A program made the translations under genes and the position numbers. The notes beneath the pieces are model-generated. The model was given only the letters and a program-made list of their open reading frames with translations, was not told the DNA's origin and searched no databases. Of a stretch of 16,425 bases of DNA, positions 7,911 through 13,918 are shown piece by piece (position 1 is the stretch's first letter; each line of letters starts with the position of its first letter). The stretch is from CAYSLU01 sp964431965 (lineage in GTDB: Bacteria > Verrucomicrobiota > Kiritimatiellia > CAIKKV01 > CAYSLU01): positions 1 through 16,425 of the forward strand of contig CAYSLU010000106.1 of the NCBI GenBank assembly GCA_964431965.1, written 5' to 3'.

Positions 7911-8569
7911 ACCGGACCTCATGGATGGCGGGTGCGTGCCTCGCGATGGCCGCGGCGGCCGCGGGGCTGGGCGCGTGGTGCGCCGGCATGCGGGGCGAGC
8001 TCGACGCGGCGCGCGTCCGGGTCGCGGAGGCGGCGCGCTCCTCGGCCGAGCTTCGCGGCCGGGCCGATGGCGATGCGGCGCTGGCGCGGTCGCTCGCGGC
8101 GGAGTCCAACCGCGCGGCGGCCGCGGCGGCCGCGCTTGAGGAAGAGCGCCGGACGCACGATCCGCTTCGCCTGCAGATCGAGGAGATGGTGGGGCGGGAG
8201 TTCCGGTCCCAGCAGAACCTCATGCAGCGGGAGGCGGAGGTGGCGCGCCTGGCCCGGCTTGTGTCGGATCACGAGGCGCGCATCGGCATGCTGTCCGTCA
8301 GCACGCAGAAGATGGGGCGGGCGGTGGCGACCCTGACGGCCGGCAAGGAATCGGCGGACCAGGCGACCTCCGGGCTGCGGTCGCAGCTGGCGTCGGCCCA
8401 GGCCGCGTGCGCGGCGCTGTCCAACGATCTGGCGTCTGCTCGCGGCCGTATCGCCGCGCTCGAGAAGCAGGGGGATGCGGCGCGGGCCGAGCGCGATGCT
8501 CTGGCCGCTCAGATGGCCGACGTGCGCGAGCGCCTGCGGCGCGCGGCGGAGGAGAAGGCGGCTCCGTAG
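7907..8569 (+). CDS. Signal-anchored coiled-coil protein
   Basis: The 220-residue protein starts at ATG 7907, which overlaps the upstream TGA as ATGA, a standard translational coupling. An in-frame ATG at 7847 would lie well inside the upstream gene and put extra residues ahead of the hydrophobic segment, so it is less likely. Residues 7-26 form an alanine-rich membrane anchor or uncleaved signal, and the rest is a long alpha-helical coiled coil (about 30-82 and 88-215) rich in Ala, Arg and Glu with no catalytic motif. It probably projects into the periplasm as a scaffold or length-control element for the products of the genes before it. No family is recognised, and low-complexity coiled coils make homology weak evidence. 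It is last in the operon. Confidence 0.75.
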   Translation: MNRTSWMAGACLAMAAAAAGLGAWCAGMRGELDAARVRVAEAARSSAELRGRADGDAALARSLAAESNRAAAAAAALEEERRTHDPLRLQIEEMVGREFRSQQNLMQREAEVARLARLVSDHEARIGMLSVSTQKMGRAVATLTAGKESADQATSGLRSQLASAQAACAALSNDLASARGRIAALEKQGDAARAERDALAAQMADVRERLRRAAEEKAAP

Positions 8570-8615
8570 CGCGACGCGGGTGGCGGCGGGTGGATGGCGC
8601 GCGGACGCCCTCCGC

Positions 8616-11600
8616 CTACGGCCCGATCTCCGGCGGCTCGTTCGGTACGGCCTCCGGCATCCGGCCCTGCAGCTTGAAGGCGATGTCGCGCGCGAAGGGC
8701 GGAACATCGAGCTCCAGCACGCCGTTGCTGGCGACGCGCTCGATGGCCGGCAGCGGCGTGCCGTGCAGGGTGTTCCAGAACTCGACGCGGATCGTGCCGT
8801 TCGTCATGTCCGGCAAGCGGATGACCAGGTTGCTGACTGTCGGCGCGCCGGCGGGATCGGCGTGCTCGTAGTCGCGCGTCTGATAGATCCATCCAAAGCC
8901 GCGCTCCCGGTCCTTCATGCAGCGGGCGGCGACCGTGTCTTCGCTGCCCGGCGGGAGCAGCTCCGCGATCACGGACACGCGGTTGCTGCCTCGGTGGTCG
9001 TCACCGCGGGTGAATGCGGCGACCGCCGCGAACTCAGGGTAGAGGTTTTCCTCCTCGATCAGATCCCACCACCAGAACATCGGGGCTCCGCTGACGGGGG
9101 TGACGACGGAGGCCCAGAGGCCCGCGTGCAGCGAGTCGGCCAGGTGCTTGAGTCCCGCGGCCATGGGTGAGCCGCCGAACTCGGTCACGAGCACCGGCTT
9201 GCCAAACGGGTTGTTGAATGCGGCGGTCTCGCCCAGCAGGTTGACGATCTGCAGCGGCGAGCGGCTGAAGTGGTAGGCGTCGTTGGGGCAGTAGTCGATC
9301 TCCGGGAGCGAGATAATCTGGCTGTTCTGGTGGGTGTAGTCCCCGCACACGTGTGTGCCGATCAGGTGGCGGTTGGGGTCCATCGCCTTGATTGCGCCGG
9401 CCATCCGGCGGTGCCACTCGACCACTTCGGGCCGGCGGTAGGAGTCCTTGGACGTGCCCGTCAGGTCGAGCTCGCTCCAGAGCTCCCAGGAGAAGATGCT
9501 CGTGCTGTAGGACCACCGCGCCACCATGTAGCGCATGAGCTTGAGGAAATCGGCGTGCGCGCGGGGGTCGGAGAAGAACTCGTCGGGCGACTTCAGGTAG
9601 CCGCCGTTGACCGTGTTGTACGGGTTGAAGGCCCATTCCTCGTCGCACCACGTGCTGAACTTGCCGTGGTTGTTCAGCACGAGGTTGATGTGGATGCCCT
9701 GGCGCTCGGCTTCCTCGACGACGCGGTCCAGCTCCCACGCATGGGCGAGGTTGTACTGACCCACGCCGCGGTACCCGGGCAGGGAGGCGAGCCACTCGAG
9801 GCCGAGCGACCACGAGGCGCACCAGATCTCGGTCATGTTCTCGCCGTGTCGGCTCATGTTCGCGAAGTGGCGCGTGTAGGCTGTCGATCCGGGCGGCGTG
9901 CGCCGCCGCCAGGGGAACTGTCGGTCCATGCGCACGTCGAAGGGAGAGCGGATGTTGTGGCCGATCGGGAAGAACGGCGATCCGGAGTCGAACTCGAAGT
10001 AGCGCGGGTCGGATGCTGAGACGCGGACGAAGCCCGGCGTGGCAGGCGGCAGCGCGAGGAAGCGGCCGGCTGGCGAGACGGTCTCGCCGCGCGCGTCGCG
10101 GACGCGGACGGCGTACTGGTGGAGGCCCGGCTGGAGTGGGGCATAGCGAACGCACCAGACCGGCTGGCCCTGGGGCGTGATGCGCTCGTCGGAGCCCTCC
10201 CCCTCGCGGAAGAAGTTGCGCATGAAGAATCCTTCGACCTCCGTGCGCCGGCCGGCCGGCGATTCGAACGACGCGCTCACGCGGACCTGGTTTGTGTCGT
10301 ACGGGTCCGCATAGCGATCCGGCAGTTCGAACACCAGCTCCAGCTTCTCGAAGCACGGCACCTGCGCGCGGTTGACGCGGAGGTTCCGGATGCGGGGGGG
10401 CTCGGCGTCCGGGGCGCGGGGGGCGGCCTGGGCCGCCGCGATGCGGCACACGCCGGTGTAGGGCTCGCGCGTGAACAGCCGCAGGCCGACGGCGCGCGGG
10501 TGGGAGAGCGAGGCGTAGTTCCATGCGGAGTAGTGGCCGCGGGGCTCCCAGCCGGCCGTGTCCGGGGCGAGGTCCACGGACAGCCGGTTCCACGCGCCGG
10601 CCGCGAGCGGCTCGGGGTGCAGGTTCTGGAACCAGTAGTAATCGCGGTCCTGCGCAAAGAAGAGCGCCTGCGCGTTGCTCGGTGCATCGGCCGGCCAGAA
10701 GACGTCCGCCTGGATCGCGCCGACCGAAGTCCACGAGGATGTGCCAGGGCTGAAGAGCACGGAGGCGCCTTCGGCGTCGGCCAGCGCGAGGGCCAGCTCG
10801 GCGTCGGCCGGCCGGCCGGCCGGAGCGGACGGGGGGCGGGCCGCCGCGGCGATATCGGCGGGGCGGAGCGCGGCCGCATAGATGCGGATGCCCGCCAGGC
10901 GCCCGGCGGCGCTGCGGCCGGATGACCGGCCGATCAGGAGCGGATCGGACGTGTCCGGCATGCCCTGGTAGGTGCGGCGGCCTTCAAAGGAGACGGCCAC
11001 GGGCTGTCCGTCGCGGTACAGGGCGGCGCTGTTGCTGAGCCCGGCGCCGTCGTAGGCCACGGCGTAGGCGTGCCACTGGCCGGCGTCGCCGCTCGGCTTT
11101 GCGCGTGCGGTCCAGCGGCGCATCTGTCCGCCGCCGGCGAAGGCGCTGAACGCCAGCCGTCCTTCGTCGTCGATCCCGAACTGCCACTCCCGGCCTTCGC
11201 CCTTCGAGGCGATGGGAAAGGACCGGCCGGTGCGCATGTTGATCCAGGCGGCCACGCTGAAGGGGCGGTCTGACGTGTACGAGCCGAACGAAAGGGCCGG
11301 GGAGTCGGCTATCCGGACATGTCCGTTCTGGCCGTCGAGTTCGAGCGTCGTACCGAAGCGGTCGTCGAACACGCGCCGGGCTCCGTCCTGAGCCGAGCCG
11401 TGGAGCGCGTTGGCGGACGCATCGAGCACGAGTCCGGCGTCCGGCTGGGGGATCCGGGCGGCGTAGGAGAGGGGTATCCGACCGGTCCGGGTCGTCAGCT
11501 CCGGCGGGGTTCGGTTGGAGATCGCGGTCCGGAAATCGAGATCCAGCGCGGGCGGCGGCAGGGCCGCGGCGCGGCTGCCGCATGCCAGGAGGGCGGCTAG

Positions 11601-11624
11601 GAACAGGATCAAATGTTTTTTCAC
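8616..11624 (-). CDS. Exported LamG-DUF5060-clan A (GH5-like) glycoside hydrolase
   Basis: The 1002-residue protein starts at GTG (11622-11624), giving a classic signal sequence MKKHLILFLAALLAC. LLAC is an acceptable lipobox with Cys15, so it may be a lipoprotein; signal peptidase I cleavage near Ala21 is the alternative. A LamG/concanavalin-like domain lies at about 60-260, a second beta-sandwich region at about 270-400, a DUF5060-like Ig domain at about 410-525, and a TIM barrel at about 530-870 beginning FVRVSASDPRYFEFDSG. The clan-A acid/base appears to be Glu718 in WELWSELD and the nucleophile Glu815 in VLVTEFGG. The Asn that normally precedes the acid/base is Ser717. A C-terminal beta domain follows (about 880-985). 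It should hydrolyse an extracellular polysaccharide, but the substrate is unknown. No Shine-Dalgarno precedes the GTG. It converges on the glycan operon, 46 bases away. Confidence 0.85.
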   Translation of the reverse strand: MKKHLILFLAALLACGSRAAALPPPALDLDFRTAISNRTPPELTTRTGRIPLSYAARIPQPDAGLVLDASANALHGSAQDGARRVFDDRFGTTLELDGQNGHVRIADSPALSFGSYTSDRPFSVAAWINMRTGRSFPIASKGEGREWQFGIDDEGRLAFSAFAGGGQMRRWTARAKPSGDAGQWHAYAVAYDGAGLSNSAALYRDGQPVAVSFEGRRTYQGMPDTSDPLLIGRSSGRSAAGRLAGIRIYAAALRPADIAAAARPPSAPAGRPADAELALALADAEGASVLFSPGTSSWTSVGAIQADVFWPADAPSNAQALFFAQDRDYYWFQNLHPEPLAAGAWNRLSVDLAPDTAGWEPRGHYSAWNYASLSHPRAVGLRLFTREPYTGVCRIAAAQAAPRAPDAEPPRIRNLRVNRAQVPCFEKLELVFELPDRYADPYDTNQVRVSASFESPAGRRTEVEGFFMRNFFREGEGSDERITPQGQPVWCVRYAPLQPGLHQYAVRVRDARGETVSPAGRFLALPPATPGFVRVSASDPRYFEFDSGSPFFPIGHNIRSPFDVRMDRQFPWRRRTPPGSTAYTRHFANMSRHGENMTEIWCASWSLGLEWLASLPGYRGVGQYNLAHAWELDRVVEEAERQGIHINLVLNNHGKFSTWCDEEWAFNPYNTVNGGYLKSPDEFFSDPRAHADFLKLMRYMVARWSYSTSIFSWELWSELDLTGTSKDSYRRPEVVEWHRRMAGAIKAMDPNRHLIGTHVCGDYTHQNSQIISLPEIDYCPNDAYHFSRSPLQIVNLLGETAAFNNPFGKPVLVTEFGGSPMAAGLKHLADSLHAGLWASVVTPVSGAPMFWWWDLIEEENLYPEFAAVAAFTRGDDHRGSNRVSVIAELLPPGSEDTVAARCMKDRERGFGWIYQTRDYEHADPAGAPTVSNLVIRLPDMTNGTIRVEFWNTLHGTPLPAIERVASNGVLELDVPPFARDIAFKLQGRMPEAVPNEPPEIGP

Positions 11625-11652
11625 ACGCGATGCCGATGGTTGGGAGCGAGCC

Positions 11653-11675
11653 GAGAAGCTACCACACGCCTTCTC
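11653..11675. repeat. Inverted repeat upstream of the - strand hydrolase
   Basis: GAGAAG (11653-11658) and CTTCTC (11670-11675) are perfect inverted copies separated by 11 bases, 29-51 bases before the GTG start of the hydrolase. It may be an operator or 5' UTR hairpin. Six-base arms are short enough for chance. Confidence 0.3.
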
Positions 11676-11700
11676 TCCCCCGCAAGGCGCGGCAGTAGCT

Positions 11701-11719
11701 GGGGTACACGACGTACTCC
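11701..11719. repeat. Seven-base-pair hairpin in the divergent region
   Basis: GGGGTAC and GTACTCC flank a five-base loop ACGAC. Read as + strand RNA all seven pairs form, one as G-U. There is no T-tract. It lies upstream of the aroB promoter candidate, so it would act as a DNA operator or as part of a longer transcript. Confidence 0.35.
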
Positions 11720-11726
11720 ATGGTGA

Positions 11727-11758
11727 GGCCGCAGGCTGTGCTGTCGGGGCCGCAGGCT
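11727..11758. repeat. Two direct repeats with 21-bp period before aroB
   Basis: GGCCGCAGGCT occurs at 11727-11737 and again at 11748-11758, exactly 21 bases apart (about two helical turns). The second copy ends at the first base of the candidate -35 element. The arrangement resembles tandem activator or repressor sites, but no regulator is identified. Confidence 0.4.
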
Positions 11759-11786
11759 TGTGGGCGGATTGGGTGATGTGTAGACT
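11758..11786 (+). promoter_or_regulatory. Weak promoter candidate for aroB
   Basis: TTGTGG (11758-11763) and TAGACT (11781-11786) are 17 bases apart, with TGTG before the -10. Matches to consensus are partial (three of six and four of six), so this is tentative. Confidence 0.3.
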
Positions 11787-11819
11787 GCTGCGCAGTTTGC
11801 TGCGGGAAGCTCGGAGAGC

Positions 11820-11828
11820 GGGGGGGGG
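11820..11828 (+). promoter_or_regulatory. Nine-G tract in the aroB ribosome-binding position
   Basis: Nine consecutive G residues end eight bases before ATG 11837 and form the only Shine-Dalgarno-like purine tract there. An out-of-frame ATG at 11829 follows directly and opens an 11-codon reading frame ending at 11864 within aroB. The tract is prone to length change. Confidence 0.45.
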
Positions 11829-11836
11829 ATGCGGCC

Positions 11837-12919
11837 ATGGCCAGAACAGTGCGCGTGGAGTTGAAGGAGCGGTCCTACGACATCCAGGTGGGCACGGAGC
11901 TGCCGGTGGGCGGCGCGCTGGACGGCGAGTCCGGGGCGGCGGTGCTGATCGTAACCGACTCCAACGTGGATCCCCTGTATGGCGACCTGTGCGACCGGCA
12001 GCTGACCTCGGCTGGCTGCCGTGTGACCCGCGCCGTCATACCGGCCGGCGAGGCGTCGAAGGATCTCCACTGGGCGGGCGTCCTGTACGGGAAGGCTGTT
12101 GCCGCCGGGCTGGATCGGAAGTCGGTGATCGTCGCGCTCGGAGGGGGCGTAGTGGGCGACTTGGCTGGGTTTGTGGCCGCGACCTATCTACGCGGTGTGC
12201 GCTTCGTTCAGATTCCGACCACGCTTCTGGCCATGGTGGACAGCTCTGTCGGAGGGAAGACGGGGATCAACCTGCCCGAGGGAAAGAACCTGGTCGGATG
12301 CTTCCATCAGCCCGCGCGCGTGGTCGCGGATCTGGCGACGCTCCGCAGCCTGCCGCAGCGGGAGTATGTCTCGGGGCTGGCCGAGGTCGTGAAGTACGGC
12401 GTGATCTGGGACGCCCGGCTTTTCCGTGATCTAGAGGCCAGCGTTCGTGGTCTGCTGGACCGGAATACCGAGTTGCTGGACCGGATTGTCGCGCGGTGCT
12501 GTGAGATAAAGGCCGAAGTCGTGGCGATGGACGAGCATGAGGTCGGACCTCGGGCCATCCTCAATTTTGGACACACTCTGGGGCACGCGATCGAGAAGGC
12601 AGCGGGGTACGGCCACCTGCTGCACGGCGAGGCCGTGTCGATCGGCATGGTGTACGCGGCGTATCTGTCGACTCGCCTGAAGGGATTTGCCGATGACGAC
12701 TATACGCGGCTCGTCTCGATTCTGAAGAGCCTGAGGCTTCCGGTGAAGACCGAGGGCGGGGCGGGGGCATGGGGCGCGGTCCGGGACGCGATGACGGCGG
12801 ACAAGAAGTCGCTTCGCCGCGTGCCGCGCTTCGTCCTGGCCGAGCGACTGGGCGGCGTCGTTATTGGCTGCGAGGTCGGCGATGCGGAACTGAAGGAGGC
12901 GTGGGATGTCGTCAGTTAA
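11837..12919 (+). CDS. aroB: 3-dehydroquinate synthase
   Basis: AroB converts 3-deoxy-D-arabino-heptulosonate 7-phosphate to 3-dehydroquinate, the second step of the shikimate pathway, in the cytoplasm with NAD and a divalent metal. The 360-residue length is normal for the family. The NAD-binding region is clear (VIVALGGGVVGDLAGF at about 97-112, then QIPTTLLAMVDSSVGGKTGIN), as are LAEVVKYG, FGHTLGHAIE, HGEAVSIGM and DKKS. Metal ligands are Glu183, His246 and His263. The start follows a G-rich tract with eight-base spacing. The 3' end overlaps the next gene by 14 bases, so aroB heads a coupled group of at least three genes. Nothing in the protein looks damaged. Confidence 0.97.
   Translation: MARTVRVELKERSYDIQVGTELPVGGALDGESGAAVLIVTDSNVDPLYGDLCDRQLTSAGCRVTRAVIPAGEASKDLHWAGVLYGKAVAAGLDRKSVIVALGGGVVGDLAGFVAATYLRGVRFVQIPTTLLAMVDSSVGGKTGINLPEGKNLVGCFHQPARVVADLATLRSLPQREYVSGLAEVVKYGVIWDARLFRDLEASVRGLLDRNTELLDRIVARCCEIKAEVVAMDEHEVGPRAILNFGHTLGHAIEKAAGYGHLLHGEAVSIGMVYAAYLSTRLKGFADDDYTRLVSILKSLRLPVKTEGGAGAWGAVRDAMTADKKSLRRVPRFVLAERLGGVVIGCEVGDAELKEAWDVVS
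12894..12899 (+). promoter_or_regulatory. Strong ribosome-binding site within the aroB 3' end
   Basis: AGGAGG, preceded by A, lies six bases before ATG 12906. It is the best Shine-Dalgarno in the window and fixes the start of the downstream gene despite the 14-base overlap with aroB. Confidence 0.8.
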
Positions 12920-13565
12920 CGAGATCATCGTGCGCGAGTACTTCGAGTTCATGGGGTATCTGGTCAGCCAGCCCTGCAAGTACATGGTGCCCGGCCGCCA
13001 CAAGCGCATGGAGGAGGAGATCGATCTGGTCGTCGTCAATCCGCTCGTGACGGAGCAGCGCATACCGGATGCGCTGGTGTGGACCTCGGCTGAACTCGGC
13101 GGCATCGCGCGTGCGGTGATCGGTGTTTACGGAAGCCACACGGAGCGGTTTTCGGTCGCGCGACTGGAGCAGACTCCGGAGATCCTGCACTTTGCGAGCG
13201 AGCGCGCGCTGGATGTCGTGGCGCGCCAACTCGGGTCGCGCGATGTGGCGCGGATCCTGTGCATCCCCGAGTTGCCGGCTTCGGGGGAGTTGCGCGGTAA
13301 TACTCTTAAATTGTTGCGCAACAACGGGATAAACGGTATTCTCTCGTTTCGGACCATGCTTCAGGATCTGATCAACGGCGTGGATACGAAGCGGAACTAT
13401 GAGAAATCGGATCTCCTTCAGACCATTCGGATTTTGAAGAACTACGATCTGGTGAAGAGCGGTCAGATGGAACTCTTTGGAAAGTCCGGCCGCCGAACCC
13501 GTCGCGACGGGAGCCCCTCGGAACCCAAGCCGGATCGCCGTGATGATGAACCGCGTCCAGCGTGA
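12906..13565 (+). CDS. Conserved-looking hypothetical protein, possible nuclease-like fold
   Basis: This 219-residue cytoplasmic protein is not one I can name. It starts with an amphipathic helix (NEIIVREYFEFMGYLV), then a strand EEEIDLVVVNP (36-46), a strand ARAVIGVYGSHTERF (68-82), helices, a strand VARILCIPEL (114-123), a helix, and NGINGILSF (140-148). The order helix-strand-strand-helix-strand and the Asp in EIDLVV recall PD-(D/E)xK restriction-endonuclease-like folds, but the expected ExK is absent (GVYGS), so a nuclease activity is not claimed. The last 27 residues are charged and disordered. It is translationally coupled to aroB through the strong ribosome-binding site and overlaps the next gene by about 23 bases. 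The coupling may be only positional. Confidence 0.75.
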   Translation: MSSVNEIIVREYFEFMGYLVSQPCKYMVPGRHKRMEEEIDLVVVNPLVTEQRIPDALVWTSAELGGIARAVIGVYGSHTERFSVARLEQTPEILHFASERALDVVARQLGSRDVARILCIPELPASGELRGNTLKLLRNNGINGILSFRTMLQDLINGVDTKRNYEKSDLLQTIRILKNYDLVKSGQMELFGKSGRRTRRDGSPSEPKPDRRDDEPRPA

Positions 13566-13872
13566 GGAGGCCCGCCGAATCCTGGCGGCCTACATGGACC
13601 TCTATCGCGCGAAGCCGTATGTGGACCTGCTTCCGCTGCTGCGTAATCCCGGCCTGCACCGGGCCTTTGGGGCATCCGGCCGCGAGTATCATGTTGAGGT
13701 CGCGGCGGTGTGGGTGGACGAGGTGCGCGGCCACCTCCAAGTCTATGGCGGCATCGATGATGGGGGAATCGCCGCCTGGTTCCATCTGCGCAACATGCTG
13801 TCAAGCTTCGTGATCCGACCGAGCGGCCGGATTGCAGAGGATCGCAAGCGCAGGCGGCGATGGCTCCCGTGA
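13543..13872 (+). CDS. Small hypothetical protein
   Basis: The reading frame is open further upstream, but the part before ATG 13543 lies in the disordered tail of the preceding gene, so the start is placed at ATG 13543 (or 13546), giving 109 residues. An N-terminal helical part (VQREEARRILAAYMDLYRA) is followed by a beta-rich part (YHVEVAAVWVDEV, HLQVYGGID), a helix, and a very basic end RKRRRR. No family is recognised and there is no signal peptide or membrane segment. No good ribosome-binding site precedes it, so reinitiation after the overlapping gene is likely. It ends 46 bases before the GH42 gene. The amphipathic pattern and tight packing argue for a real gene, with moderate certainty. 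Confidence 0.6.
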   Translation: MMNRVQREEARRILAAYMDLYRAKPYVDLLPLLRNPGLHRAFGASGREYHVEVAAVWVDEVRGHLQVYGGIDDGGIAAWFHLRNMLSSFVIRPSGRIAEDRKRRRRWLP

Positions 13873-13918
13873 GCGACCTGCGGAGCATGGGGTTGGATGC
13901 TAAGGCAGCGGAGGGACT

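Larger units (their letters stand above)
11625..11836. other. Divergent intergenic region between the GH gene and aroB
   Basis: This 211-base region between divergent genes contains an inverted repeat close to the hydrolase start, a hairpin, two phased direct repeats, a weak aroB promoter candidate and a nine-G tract, each listed separately. No additional gene is supported. Confidence 0.6.

Noticed and set aside
8570..8615. Bidirectional terminator between convergent genes
   Set aside because: The 46-base gap shows no stable inverted repeat with T-tracts on either strand.
9270..10925. Two long + strand frames opposite the glycoside hydrolase
   Set aside because: The - strand frame has a signal peptide, catalytic motifs and domains; these two have Val/Arg/Gly-rich, motif-free translations.
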